From Asterias rubens (lineage: Eukaryota; Echinodermata; Asteroidea; Forcipulatida; Asteriidae): 64,000 nucleotides of DNA. Location: positions 9,485,343-9,549,342 of the forward strand of contig NC_047063.1 of NCBI RefSeq assembly GCF_902459465.1, in the 5' to 3' direction. The stretch's first letter is position 1. Every line of letters begins with the position of its first letter. The position numbers and the translations under genes are program-made. Positions 15,901 through 26,234 of this stretch are shown here, one piece after another. The notes below the pieces were generated by a model. That model was given only the letters and a program-made list of their open reading frames with translations. It made no database searches and was not told where the DNA came from.

Positions 15901-17935
15901 TTTAACCGTTAAGTCCGGTTCATACTTCCTCTGAATGCGAATGCAACACGAATGTTGACGTCACGGGGCTGCTCTTACAGCGAATGTTTCGCATGAATTC
16001 AGCACAAGTCAACTGATGCGAATTACTCGTTATTTTGTCGATCTAGTGACGTCACCCGCATTTACAGAAAGTATGAACCGGGCTTTATACATGTTTAAAT
16101 ACATACACGTACTTTAAAGATCCAATGTCGAGGTCGCCGGGCCTGTCGTCACAGCAGTACTTGTTGGTAGGTGATCCACAGCAGTAAGTGGCATCAGGAT
16201 TCTCCTCGGTACTGGTGCACTGGAACCCAATGTGGTAGTTATTGTTGTCGTCAAAGTAACCCTCACAAAACTCAGGTTCAACATCTAAAACAAAGATCAA
16301 ATTCAGCCAGATTATTTTCAAGTTTATTCACTGTAAAGGAATAATACAGAATTGGTAAGAAAAAACTTTAGTTATAAGATCACAGATTTACATAAAACTG
16401 ATGATAATGATAGTAGAAAACATCACATGAAATATTTTTTGTCGGAAATGTCGTTGGATCAGAAATAAATAAATTAATCTAATTTCCCGTTTGGAGTTTA
16501 TCGCTCAGTGGGCGTTTTAGTCTTTTTTGTTTAATTGATGTCAGGTGTGTAGTAGGTTGTTCACTATTTTCTTGTGACCCAGATGACAAACCCGTCTTAA
16601 ACTTCTAGAGATTTGTCAGTTTGTATATAGTCGATTACATAAAAGGCTTACACTGCCAGCAAATGTTTTTGTGAGCAACAACTCTTTCTGTAATGTTCCT
16701 TTAAATCTGAACTCGAAATTGACCCTGATCATTACTTCTCCAATGAACCTAACAATTTCTGGGTCAGTTTGACCCGGAGTCCCTGTCAAAGTAATCGGGA
16801 ATCAAATGTCTATATTTCAACCAAATTACGGGTTATTAAATTGACACAGATTCCGAGTCAAATTGACCCAGAAATGGATCAGGTCCCAAGATCCGGGTCA
16901 ATTCTGATCCAAGATTTTTTTTTTGAGATGTTCAACCCTTTGTTACAATGTCAGCAACCAAGTTGTATAGCTAAACTAGTTAATAAGTTATTGTATACCC
17001 AATATTGCATTTATTTTGGAGATAAACCTCAATTAAGAATCCCCCTTTAAAAGGCTTGAAGAGCTGAGTCCACAGTTATTAGATGAACAATACCATCTGT
17101 TTCCTCAAGAACTTAAAGGTAGTGGACACTATTGGTAGTTACTCAAAATAATTATTATCATAAAACCTTTCTTGGTAACGAGTAATGGGGAGAGGTTGAT
17201 GGCATAAAACATGGTGAGAAACAGCTCCGTCTGAAGTGACGTAGTTTTCGAGAAAGAGGAAATTTTCCATTGATTTCGAGACCTCAGATTTAGAATTTGA
17301 GGTCTCGAAAGCAAGCATCTGAAAGCACACAACTTCGTGTGACCATGGTGCGACAATGGTGTTTTTCTTTCATTAATATCTCGCAACTTCGACGACCGAT
17401 TGAGCTCAAATTTTCACAGGCCATTACCAATAGTGTCCGTGTCTTTAAGAAGTTATAACGACTCCTTTGATAACAATTTCCACAGGTTTATAACCAAGCT
17501 CATTTCTATGATACTCCAAACCAACTGTTGCACATTTTCTTCAAAGGCAATACAAAACAGAAGAGACAGGTATACAAGCCTATAGTAAATGACACACATT
17601 ATTAAAAACTTTAGTCTGGGCAAGAATAAAACTTGTCCGCATTAGTCTCAAAAGACTTAATGAAAACAACCCTGAGACATAACTTTTAATTATCCATTTA
17701 ATAATTTTGATTCTGTAGTCTGAAATTGAACAGACAGATGATGTGCCAATTCTAATCATGTATTGTACTCCGTTCATTATACAGAGACAAAAACATTGCG
17801 CATTACTTTCTTGAAAGTTGACTTATAATACTCACTGGTTGATGGGACTAAGAATTCCGGTTCTTCAGCAATGCTCGTCGAAAATGCAGCAAACAGTGTC
17901 AAAACACCCCAAATTCCTCTCCATGAACCATCCAT
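9913..17935 (-). CDS. Shisa-family single-pass membrane protein (complete, 4 exons)
   Basis: Exons on the minus strand: 17935-17836, 16284-16113, 11309-11074 and 10475-9913; phases join exactly to give 356 residues. Exon 1 encodes a signal peptide (MDGSWRGIWGVLTLFAAFS). Exon 2 carries the Cys-rich ectodomain FCEGYFDDN...GFQC...YCCGSPTNKYCCDD, the paired-cysteine pattern typical of Shisa proteins. Exon 3 encodes the transmembrane helix (VGTLVGAIVGAVALVAIGII) followed by a juxtamembrane run of cysteines (likely palmitoylated) and a basic stretch. Exon 4 is a Pro/Tyr/Gln-rich cytoplasmic tail with repeated YPP/YPQ units and a PPPPY WW-domain ligand motif. Known Shisa proteins act as ER/membrane adaptors that regulate receptor maturation or trafficking; the partner here cannot be told. 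The tail (about 187 residues) is long and low in complexity. The 4.8-kb intron 2 and 1.5-kb intron 1 are filled with SINEs and MITEs. Assignment to a numbered Shisa is not possible by eye. Confidence 0.85.
10795..10985 (+). mobile_element. SINE A, tRNA-like head, copy 1
   Basis: TTGGTAAGACACTGCTCTGG (box A side) and GGGTTCGAATCCCACCCGAG (box B) are followed by a body with TTTCACAGGACTCGGGAAAG. The unit begins TTTTGGTTTTTACCCAT and ends with the inverse ATGGGTAAAAACCAAAAT. It lies in Shisa-like intron 3. Confidence 0.65.
11630..11905. repeat. GACCC/GGGTC-rich repeat G, copy 1
   Basis: Multiple GGGTC and GACCC words (GACTCCGGGTCTATGGGGCC, GATATCGGGTCATAATG) in a short span of Shisa-like intron 2. 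The same style recurs at 12230, 13288 and 16690. Confidence 0.45.
12230..12390. repeat. GACCC/GGGTC-rich repeat G, copy 2
   Basis: Contains GTGTGATCCGGAATCTCACG, GAAATGGGTCAAACTGACAC and GTCAAAACCGGGTCAATTC; arranged like the other copies in this gene. Confidence 0.45.
12589..12658. repeat. Two-copy 34-bp tandem duplication
   Basis: TCGCGTAGTGCGGACTTG...AACAGAACTTCTT occurs twice in direct succession with a single internal mismatch, indicating a recent local duplication in Shisa-like intron 2. Confidence 0.85.
12935..13110 (-). mobile_element. SINE A, copy 2
   Basis: The minus strand reads GGGCACCTCGGTAGTCAGG, TTGGTAAGACACTGCTCTAG and GGGTTCGAATCCCACCCGAG, then the same body and terminal GGGTAAAAACCAAAATTAAG as copy 1. 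This copy has a fuller tRNA-like head. Confidence 0.7.
13158..13203 (-). mobile_element. SINE A fragment
   Basis: AAGTCCTGTGAAAAAATATC followed by ACAGGCATGTTACTCGGGTG repeats part of the SINE A body next to copy 2; truncated before box B. Confidence 0.5.
13288..13500. repeat. GACCC/GGGTC-rich repeat G, copy 3
   Basis: Densest copy: AGGTCAATATGACCCGGAAT, AACTGACCCAAACTG, GGCTGGGTCTGACC, GATCAGGTCTCCTTGACCCG and ACAGGTCATTTCTGACC. Many words equal nuclear-receptor half-sites (AGGTCA/TGACCC). Confidence 0.5.
14203..14560. mobile_element. TTAA MITE, subfamily 1
   Basis: TTTAAAGACACATGGACACT at the left and CAACAGTGTCCGCTGCCGTTAA at the right; the inverse orientation of the family consensus body. 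Internal copy of TGAGCTCAATTGGTCGTCGA. TTAA is present at both ends. Confidence 0.8.
14964..15374. mobile_element. TTAA MITE, subfamily 1, expanded centre
   Basis: Full ends TTAAAGGCAGTGGACACTAT and ATAGTGTCCACTGCCTTTAA. The centre carries extra direct copies of GGTCTCGAAATCAAA with intervening TTCATGGAA, so the hairpin arm has been tandemly repeated here. Confidence 0.85.
15519..15905. mobile_element. TTAA MITE, subfamily 1
   Basis: TTAAAGGCAGTGGAAACTAT to AGTGTCCACTGCCTTTAA with the intact central GATTTCGAGACCTCA/TGAGGTCTCGAAA hairpin; lies about 150 bp from the previous copy and in the same orientation. Confidence 0.85.
16690..16915. repeat. GACCC/GGGTC-rich repeat G, copy 4
   Basis: Contains TTCTGGGTCAGTTTGACCCG, ATTCCGAGTCAAATTGACCC and GATCCGGGTCAATTCTGATC. 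It is in Shisa-like intron 1. Confidence 0.45.
17113..17449. mobile_element. TTAA MITE, subfamily 1, internally deleted
   Basis: TTAAAGGTAGTGGACACTAT to AATAGTGTCCGTGTCTTTAA. The hairpin GATTTCGAGACCTCA is kept, but the right arm between the CACAGG word and the end is shortened compared with other copies. Confidence 0.85.
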
Positions 17936-18515
17936 TGTACATTCCACTGGCACAGCAAAGCTTTATTCTTTGTAATCTTAAAACATAATACTAGAAAGAT
18001 TCATTCCAAATTAAGACCGCCATGAGTATGTCTGCAGTGGCCGTGGTATATAGTTCATGGATTCGTAGGTTCGAAGCTATAGAAAAAAACACCTGCGGAG
18101 GAATACTCAGCAATGTTTCCGTGACGTCAGTAGGGGAAAAGGTAGCCTGGGTTAAGCAAGCTCCATGCCAATGAACTACCTCTTCCAAACAGCCTAGCTA
18201 ATTTGGAAAAGGAAAGGGTATGGTCCAGGCAAGACTTTTTGGGGTGAGTCTACATAAGCCAAGCAATGAGTAATACTCGTGTGTCATAAACTATAGCAGA
18301 ACTGAATTGTATGGCAATACAGCAGTCTGTTCCTAATTGAACAGTTCCTCTAACGTCATCTCGGAGACATAAAGCCATTTAAAACAGTTTGGCATAGTTA
18401 TTGGTGATCTTTATTCATTGCATATTCGTGTATTAATTGCATATTCTAAAACTTTAACTTCTTCATGCGCTTTGAGCACCTTTTTAGGTGGATACATGCG
18501 CAATATAAATTGTCC
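17936..18515. other. 5' flank of the Shisa-like gene
   Basis: Probable promoter side of the minus-strand Shisa-like gene. The end (18470-18515), GCGCTTTGAGCACC...GCGCAATATAAATTGTCC, resembles the 3' tail of a non-LTR retrotransposon running into the TTA microsatellite. Confidence 0.4.
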
Positions 18516-18730
<215 letters not shown>

Positions 18731-19314
18731 TTCTTTATTATAACGCCTTATTTATCTTAATTTGTTCTAGCTATAGTGAAGTGATTAAGTTCACTTTTCT
18801 GAGAGTCATTGCCTTCACAACCAGAATCAATAAGTGGAATTAGTGTCAGTGTTTTATTTGATCGAGTGACAGCTTTAAAGTATGAAGCAGGAAAATACCG
18901 CGGGTTCTCTGCCCCTATATACCCAGCCCAATGCACCCTATTGAAAACAACTTGTCACTTTTTCTTACACACAAACACTGCAACCAAGTTTATCATCAGC
19001 TGCCCCATATAGCAATTCGGGGGGTAGTGCTCTACCGGCCAGGCTTCGGACTGATGAGATACCCAAGCCTACATCCGTATGTACTGTAAAAGGGGTAACC
19101 CTGTTTCAGACCTAAGAGAAGGTGGCAACGGTCTCTGGACAACACATAATTGTAGCCCATATTTTGAAGTGTCCTTCAGACCTTGTGTGTCTGGCGACTT
19201 GCATTAAAAAAACCTAATAATCTTGAGTAAAAATAGTTGTATTTATTTATGCTAATATTTTGTGTGATTATTGTATTATAATGTTTTAATAAGAATATAA
19301 TTAGAGCGCCGACA

Positions 19315-19346
19315 ACGAAAACACTGACAACGACAACGAAAACACT

Positions 19347-19418
<72 letters not shown>

Positions 19419-19420
19419 AA
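19315..19420. repeat. (ACAACG)n microsatellite
   Basis: Repeated GACAAC hexamers, first alternating with GAAAACACT, then about twelve near-perfect units, then degenerating to ACAACAACA. Confidence 0.95.
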
Positions 19421-19567
19421 TAACAACAAAAACAACAACATCAACAACAGCAACAACAGCAACAGCGGTATCAACATTAGCAAAAGCATATAGCAAGATC
19501 ATCAGCAGCGGCGATCAGAACGTAGAGGGTGTCAACCAGTAGACAGCTCAAACTGAAACTCATTCGT

Positions 19568-19935
19568 TTAAAGGGAAGGTACACGTTTGGTAATTACTCA
19601 AAGAAATATTAACTTAAAAACTGACTCGGTAACGAGCATTGGAGAGCTGTTGATAGTATAAAACATTGTGGGAAACGACTCCCTCTGAAGTAACATAGTT
19701 TTTGAGAAAGAGGCAATTTCTTACTAAAATAATAAAAGACTTCTAGCTAGGAGTCTTTTATTTTTATCTAAAAACACACAAATTCGTCCAACAAGGGTAA
19801 TTTTTCTTTCATCATTTTCTTGTAACTTCGATGACCGATTGAGCCCAAATTTTCACAGGCTTATTGCTTATGATGGGATACACCAAGTGAGAAGACTGGT
19901 CTTTGGCAATAACCACACGTGTACCTTCCCTTTAA
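19568..19935. mobile_element. TTAA MITE, subfamily 2, beside TIR receptor 1
   Basis: TTTAAAGGGAAGGTACACG to GTGTACCTTCCCTTTAA, centre AAAGACTTCTAGCTAGGAGT. Its right end is 47 bases from the stop codon of the receptor gene at 19983. Confidence 0.85.
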
Positions 19936-19982
19936 TATAAAATAGGCTGGCAAAAAAGCGGAACAAATTGAATTATTTCACG

Positions 19983-21851
19983 CTACAAAGTTTCCTCTTG
20001 CTCAGCCGGTTCTAATCTCAGGGCACGAAGAGAGTTTGTTAGTTGTTGCCAACATCTCTCCTCATCCTTCGTATCCCATTCTAGACATGTGATCTTATCT
20101 CGGAGTGCTCTCAAGGTAGCCGGTAAAACCTCGACAGGTAGAGCGTCCATCAGGACGAGCAGAAGACGCGTCTCACTGCCCGGTTCTAAACACGCACCAT
20201 CACCAGACCTGGCGACCCCGCCTACGGACGAGATCATCTGAGAGCACGCCATGTTTAGCTCCAGTAAGCACTGCCCGTTGGTGATGAACTCTCCATCAAG
20301 GAGGATGATGACTCCCCGGGATTTCTCCAAAGCTCTGGTCACGTTCGTCAGCTCGTCAGCACCGACTACAAAGTCTCGGAAGGACACGCACAGACGGAAG
20401 TTATTGGGTTCTCCTTCGATGCGTGGGATCATATCGGCAACAAACCCATCCATACTGTCGTGGTGACAGATGAACGCATCGTAGTCGTATCTAGCCTCTT
20501 CAAGGTGCTGCTCAACGGCTTGGTTACAGTCAACGTTGAACCTGTCGTACCTTCTGAACAGCCCTACCCATTTTATTCGTAGTTTTCGGTGCATCAATAC
20601 CGCCACTATGAGCAAAGCAATGCCTAGCACAATAACGGCTGAGGTAATGGAAACAGTCAGCCTCGTCACCGTGGAGTTTTGAGCAAAATCATTGGTAGTG
20701 TGATTCGTTGGGGCTGTTGTTCCTTGCATACTGCAGTTAGATTGCAGGTACCCGACGAGCCCCAGGTCCAGAAGGGATGTGTCTCGCAAATGTTCCGGCC
20801 TGCTACAACTGTACGTGAACGTTTCTGTTACGTCCAAAGTGTAATCATAGTCGTAGATAGGTAATCTTAATTGCGTTAAGTACAGGTCTGACTTGACGAG
20901 CCATTTGATAAACGGTAGTAAGTCACATGTACAGCTAAAAGGATTGTTGGCCATATTGAGTATCTGTAGGGAAGATGCTCCCCTTAGTGAATCCAACTCC
21001 CTACACGTCACATCCATAATGCTATTCCCGGTAAGGTTTAACGATCTCAGGTTCCGAATGTGAGACACGGACAAAGGAACCCTCTGCAAACCTGAGTGCG
21101 ATATCTCCAGTTGGGTGAGGTTGGGAACTCTCTGGAAAGCGTTCGCCGAGACATTCACCACTGTTGACTTTGCCATAATGAAGCTAGTTAGAGAGGGTAG
21201 ATCGTACAGTGTGTGGTCAAGAAGTTGAGGAGGGTCAAAGTCTGTGTTTTCGATGTAGATTTCCATTAGGGCGTGGAAGTATTGGAACTGCGGTGGTCGT
21301 ATTGGGGTGCCGTTCCTCCATTTTCGCCTAATGCCGATGCGTTTCAAGGACGAGCTGTGTTCTAACAAACAGTCCATCGGTAAGCTGCTCATCTGAGTAT
21401 CAATAAACTTTATGCTTTGCAGGGTCATGCCAGAAAATGCTTCTTTCTCGACCGAGATCAGGTGAACATTCTGAAAGGTTAGGTTGACACGGGGTTTTGC
21501 CGCCACCAGTAAAGGGAATATATTTCCTGGGATGACTATCGGAGCTTTCCACGAGGGAAACGTTTCTTTAATTTTGAACAGACGGTTGAACCCATCATAG
21601 TATTGGACGAAAGTCAATTTCCACGGTTCTGGAGGCACCTCGCTCACACTTTGAAAGTTTGAAAAGTTGAAAACTGTTTGTAAGGACATAGAACAGTACA
21701 CGACAGTTATAGTATAGGTGCCGGTATGGGGTATGCATTCACATCCGCTGATAGTGGTGTTGCATATTGAGACAAGGCGAGCTGGTTCTATGATTACTAA
21801 AAGTAGGAAGCATGAGCACAGAAGCCGACTGTCAGAACTATGATGCGCCAT
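19983..21851 (-). CDS. LRR-transmembrane-TIR receptor (Toll-like), copy 1, intronless
   Basis: One open frame of 622 residues from the chosen ATG at 21851; an in-frame ATG at 21899 would add 16 residues, but starting at 21851 places the hydrophobic SRLLCSCFLLLVIIEP where a signal peptide should be. A Cys-rich N-cap follows, then a diverged ectodomain with only a few recognisable leucine-rich repeats (around LTQLEISHSGLQRVPL and LRSLNLTGNSIMDV). Next come an LRR C-terminal cap (NPFSCTCDLLPFIKWL, roughly residues 303-373), a membrane helix (397-419) and a TIR domain (455 to about 612). TIR box 1 is YDAFICHHD, box 2 is LCVSFRDFVVG, box 3 region is RCWQQL. The BB-loop lacks the usual proline after RD, and box 3 has CW rather than FW. 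The ectodomain is short compared with vertebrate TLRs. A MYD88-type signalling role is inferred from family only. TTAA MITE copies lie about 50 bp from each end. Confidence 0.9.
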   Translation of the reverse strand: MAHHSSDSRLLCSCFLLLVIIEPARLVSICNTTISGCECIPHTGTYTITVVYCSMSLQTVFNFSNFQSVSEVPPEPWKLTFVQYYDGFNRLFKIKETFPSWKAPIVIPGNIFPLLVAAKPRVNLTFQNVHLISVEKEAFSGMTLQSIKFIDTQMSSLPMDCLLEHSSSLKRIGIRRKWRNGTPIRPPQFQYFHALMEIYIENTDFDPPQLLDHTLYDLPSLTSFIMAKSTVVNVSANAFQRVPNLTQLEISHSGLQRVPLSVSHIRNLRSLNLTGNSIMDVTCRELDSLRGASSLQILNMANNPFSCTCDLLPFIKWLVKSDLYLTQLRLPIYDYDYTLDVTETFTYSCSRPEHLRDTSLLDLGLVGYLQSNCSMQGTTAPTNHTTNDFAQNSTVTRLTVSITSAVIVLGIALLIVAVLMHRKLRIKWVGLFRRYDRFNVDCNQAVEQHLEEARYDYDAFICHHDSMDGFVADMIPRIEGEPNNFRLCVSFRDFVVGADELTNVTRALEKSRGVIILLDGEFITNGQCLLELNMACSQMISSVGGVARSGDGACLEPGSETRLLLVLMDALPVEVLPATLRALRDKITCLEWDTKDEERCWQQLTNSLRALRLEPAEQEETL

Positions 21852-21905
21852 ATTGCCGTTGGTTCTACAGGCAAACATAAACAAAACGGTGCATTGCAAT
21901 CAATA

Positions 21906-22175
21906 ACTTTTTAAAAAGCCACAACTTTGCAACTGGACACTTTTGGTAATTACTCACAAATAATTGTTGGCAAAATGTCATAATTATAGTAAAGACTTCA
22001 GCTCAAGCCTTTTATTATGCATAAATTATTATGAAAGCGCACAAAGTAATACATCATCATTCTCTCGCAAATTTGATGACAAATTGAGCTTAAATTTCAC
22101 AGGTTTAATACTTTATTCACACCAAATGAGAGTACTGGTCTGGGACAATTACCAAAGGTATCCAGTGCCTTTAAG
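21906..22175. mobile_element. Degenerate TTAA MITE just upstream of TIR receptor 1
   Basis: CTGGACACTTTTGGTAATTA to GGTATCCAGTGCCTTTAA with an internal AAATTGAGCTTAAATTTCAC matching the family. The body is deleted to roughly 250 bp. The left end is only about 50 bases from the chosen start codon. Confidence 0.65.
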
Positions 22176-23360
22176 CAAAACATGCGCTTACTTGTACGTC
22201 ATATAAACGTCAAATATCATATAACTGTAAGTGTATAATACAGGAATTGCATGAAAACACATTCCACTTTATACTATAATATAGGTCGCATATAATCTAT
22301 TCCATTAGCACTTCACATTTTGGACAAAATCACAAATTCGTAATGACTAAAGAGTATTCGGTAGTACGGGTTTCATTTTTTTCTTGCTCCTGTTGAAGGA
22401 GGTGTATACTGGTCTAGCTACAATCTAGGTCTATTACATCTTGCTATATGTGGCTGTTGACTAGCGAAAAAGCACTGGTTTTACTTCAAAATGTGTCACA
22501 ACTTTTGACAACTTAAATAAGGGAATCAATGTGTGGTGAAGAGGTTTTCAACTAGTGGTTTAATCCCAACGAGGCCTGGTTCTTGATGATTTTACCGAGA
22601 CTAAGTCGAGGTAAATTATAAAGAACCAGGTCTCGGCGGGTTTAAACCACTAGTTGAAAACCGATTCAACACAATTTGATTCCCATTCATAAATACGTTT
22701 TCGGTCAAAAACATCATCACTTTTTGGTCAAAAAGTAAAATAAATGCAAACATTATAATATTGTTAAATGATTTCTTTCAACACAACACCCCTCCCAGCT
22801 ATGAAATGGTAAAGCCCTCCGCCGCCCTCGGGTAAACAACTCCTTTTAAGGGAATGCTGTGCGCGTCGCGCGTATCGCGTAATGTGGCACAACTGTTTCA
22901 GCCGTTGCTCTCGACCAATAGGAATGAAGAAACTGTCTTATAAGAACAGGTGCAAGGTCGCGTGTCACGCCCATGAATTAACACTTTTTACCGGTCATAA
23001 ACAAAGGTTTATACACACCCACGTGACGCACTCTCCACCAATAGGAATAGCGAAACTGTCTGAGGTATTTATGTATACATATTTAAATTAACAGCTTCTG
23101 AAACAAAACATGATTGTGTACTCACAAGGGAAAGAACGGTGTTCTTCGCATGAGCTTTGGAAAGGCGTCACAAAAAAGACAAACCAGCAGGAGAACACCA
23201 AACTTGATAACTGGATGTTTTATTCCGCAGCAAATGAATGCGAAAATGCTGATGCACGTGTATCAAATTATTGTTCCTGTTTAGATCTTTATCGTTAGCA
23301 CCAATAGTCATATGCTTGTTCTATTATATAAACAAATTGTGTCAGTGACCGTCCATTACG
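22176..23360. other. Intergenic between receptor copies
   Basis: Contains MITE H (listed separately) and two related lines, CGTCGCGCGTATCGCG and ACCAATAGGAATGAAGAAAC / ACCAATAGGAATAGCGAAAC, that repeat within 22860-23060. No gene recognised. Confidence 0.4.
22521..22684. mobile_element. MITE H, near-palindromic
   Basis: GGGAATCAATGTGTGGTGAA at the left and, inverted, GGGAATCAAATTGTGTTGAA at the right. Inverted arms of about 65 bases include TTTTCAACTAGTGGTTTAA and CCTGGTTCTT. A half copy occurs at 41924-42003. Confidence 0.8.
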
Positions 23361-23754
23361 TTTAAAGGCAGTGGACACTATTGGTAATTACTCAAAACAA
23401 TTATTAGCATAAAACCTCACTTGGTAACGAGTAATAGGGAGAGGTTGATAGTATAAAACACTGTGAGCAACGGCTCCCTCTGAAGTGACGTAGTTTTCAA
23501 GAAAGAAGTGATTTTTCACGAATTTGATTTCGAGACCTCAAGTTTAGAATTTGAGGTCTGGAATCAAGCATCTGAAAGTACACAACCTCGTGTGACAAGG
23601 GTGTTTTTTCTTTCATAGTTATATCTCGCAACTCCGACGACCAATCGAGCTCAAATTTTCACAGGTTTGTTGTATTAAGCATAAATAATGTTGAAATACA
23701 CCAAATGAGAAGACTGGTTTTTGACAATTACCAATAGTGTCCATTGTCTTTAAA
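23361..23754. mobile_element. TTAA MITE, subfamily 1 (tandem pair, left)
   Basis: TTAAAGGCAGTGGACACTAT to AATAGTGTCCATTGTCTTTAA, with the full hairpin. The TTAA at 23751-23754 is shared with the next copy. Confidence 0.85.
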
Positions 23755-24106
23755 GGCACTTGACACTATTGGTTATTCAAATTAGTTGTATACAAACTTA
23801 CTTGGTAACGAGCATTGAGAGCTGTTGATAGTATAAAACATTGTGAGAAACGGTTCCCTCTTAAGTAACGTAGTTTTTGAGAGAGAGGTAATTTCTCACT
23901 TAAATAATTGAATTTGATAAGAGGCCACAGCCGAGGTCTCGAATTCAAGGCATCCTTAAGCATACAACTTGTGCGACAAGGGTGTATTTCTTCCATTATT
24001 CTCTCGCAACTTTGTCGACCAATATTGAATCCAATTTTTTTCACAGGTTTGTTATTTTATGCTTATAATGTTGGGATACACCAAAGGTGTCAATAATTGC
24101 CTTTAA
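23751..24106. mobile_element. TTAA MITE (tandem pair, right)
   Basis: TTAAAGGCACTTGACACTAT to GTGTCAATAATTGCCTTTAA. The central region is TTTGATAAGAGGCCACAGCCGAGG, a shorter, diverged hairpin. Begins at the TTAA that ends the previous copy. Confidence 0.8.
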
Positions 24107-25499
24107 AAAAAAGATTACACGGAAAATTGTAATATTAAGCCTATCGGATCTAACACGTGCGGGGTTTAATAACCAGCATCATGGATTGTGTCTATGTCCA
24201 TTAGACATATTAATTGCGGACAGCAACATAAACAGTGTCTCATTTAGAATAATTTTTGGAAGGTTTTACTATACAATAACATGAAGTTTGAAACCAGTAA
24301 AACTTTCAGATTGCAAATGTTTTTTTTTTTTTTTTCTTCTTGGTAGTTGCCAATCCTGGAAATTCTCTTTAACATCTGGATCAAAATGAAAACATCTCTA
24401 TGTACGTTTAGTTTTCACTTTGAGTGGAAAGCAATAGTTAGAAAGTTCGCAAAGGTGAAGGGCGTTTGGCATCCATTATGTTTCCCTTTCTTTTCAAATG
24501 ATGTTATTGACAACGTAAAACGGGAAACGGACTGCATGTTGAAAACCTTTATTGGGGAGGTTCAGGTGCATTTTACGCGAGCATATACGTGAACGTGAAC
24601 GTCAGAAAGTTGTGTTGTTAAAAACTCACGTTTTTAGCATACTTGAAGTTATAATTTTTTACGCAAAGGAACGTTATACGTGCAGACGTCATAAGTTGGC
24701 ATGAAATAATGCCCAAAGTGGTGACGTCACTTGGCAACACAAATATGAGAATGAAACGTGCTTTTATTATAACATTAACTTTTTTACCTGTTTCAGCCAA
24801 CTCTTGAATATGCAACCAAAAGTAACGAAGATATGCTTGACTTCCGTATGTGTATAAAACTAAATACTGAACAACTTTCCTTTCAACCAGGCTGATAGAT
24901 ACAAATAATAACCCCATTACTCACAAACTAATGACAAAGACAACATTGAGGTTTCATTTTTGAAGAAAGCTTAAGATTATAATATTTGCTTTGAGCTGTT
25001 ATGTAGTAATTCGTTTTTGCTCTATAATGGCAGAACGGTGTCAGAGGCCGCAAAATGATAAGGCCGGTTTTGTTTTTTTTGTTTTTAACGTGATGAAGGG
25101 AGATTTAATACATCACATTGAGTCAACACTCTAAAAAAGAAGCGTACAAGCTTACTTGCTGAGTAAATGTGCTGGGTACGAAAGTTGAGTACCTTCTTAC
25201 GCAATGTTGGGCAACGAGGCGATTTGGCGGGCTAGTGCCCTCGAGAAGGTAACTTGTACCTTTTTAAAGTGCATAAAAAATTAGCCAGTGTAAGCAACTT
25301 ATGTGTACCAATAAACATTTTCCTCGCCACAGGGTCAGATTTACCTTGCAACGTACTAAAAAATGCTCTTTTTGTGGTAAAATGTTGCACGTAATTGGGT
25401 AAACTGCTCCACGTGGAAACCATTTTACCCATAATGCAAAGTGCACATTACACACACATGGACGTATCGTACAAGTCGCATGGCACAAGTCATAATCAA
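24107..25499. other. Intergenic, no gene recognised
   Basis: AT-rich, with T runs near 24320 and 25070. Short open frames on both strands show no family resemblance. Confidence 0.35.
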
Positions 25500-25504
25500 A
25501 GATG

Positions 25505-25688
25505 TACGGAAGCGTATATAGGACATACCGGAAAAGACATCGGGCTCCACTATTTCGCCCGGGTGGATTACTATTTCGCCCGGGCGGATTATTATTTCGC
25601 CCGGGCGGATTACTATTTCGCCCGGGCGGATTACTATTCAGTGTGTAAAAGGAAAAGCGAAATCATACATGTAGCCCCGTGTAAACAG
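25505..25688 (+). repeat. 21-bp palindromic array, left arm
   Basis: An entry segment (TACGGAAGCGTATATAGGAC, CATACCGG, ATCGGGCTCCAC) leads into four 21-bp units at 25549-25632 of the form ACTATTTCGCCCGGGCGGAT+T. Each unit centres on the 10-bp palindrome CGCCCGGGCG. The units are followed at 25643-25688 by GTAAAAGG...AAATCATACATGTAGCCC. Confidence 0.85.
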
Positions 25689-26234
25689 ACCCGGAGATGA
25701 GAACATTATGACCACAACAAAATCCGTTTTAATGGAAGAAAACATTATGTGCATCTATGAATGTTTGTTTGTTTGTTTGTTTTGTTGTTGTTGTTTTTTT
25801 TTTTGGGGGGGGGGGGGGGGGCAGGCACAGTAAATAGTAAAACCGGGACGCACTCAACACGTTCAAAAGGCTAGAGGTTTATTATTTTATAATTATTCCT
25901 CATTACATGGAGAGAGATGTATTGGAATCCAAGCTTTAAAAAACCGTATGAGGCGTTAATATGTACTGTATAAAGTTCTTTTTAGGGAGGGGGCAAGGTA
26001 GAGGGGTATAGGGTTTGGATAAGATAGAAAGTGCGAGGAAGAGGGAGACCGACACTATCCATGCAGAAAGTACTAAGGCCAAAATAATTCTGGAGCGGGA
26101 AATTCGAAACCAAATCCGGCGACAAGGGGGGTGGTGGGAGGTGGTTGTTTGGAGAAGGAAAAGACAAGTAATCTTGTGGGCAGCTCGTCTGGTTGTATGT
26201 GCTAAGAAAAGTGATCATGTGACACATTGATAGA

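Noticed and set aside
14053-17389. Several 60-85-codon frames containing EVSKS, LSRPQ or MFYTINLS
   Set aside because: They recur at every TTAA MITE copy in the window and are translations of the MITE, not genes.
19176-19502. Minus-strand frames rich in Val or Leu/Ser
   Set aside because: Produced by the (ACAACG)n and (CAACAA)n repeats.
20251-20864. Plus-strand frames inside TIR receptor 1
   Set aside because: Antisense shadows of the receptor coding region.
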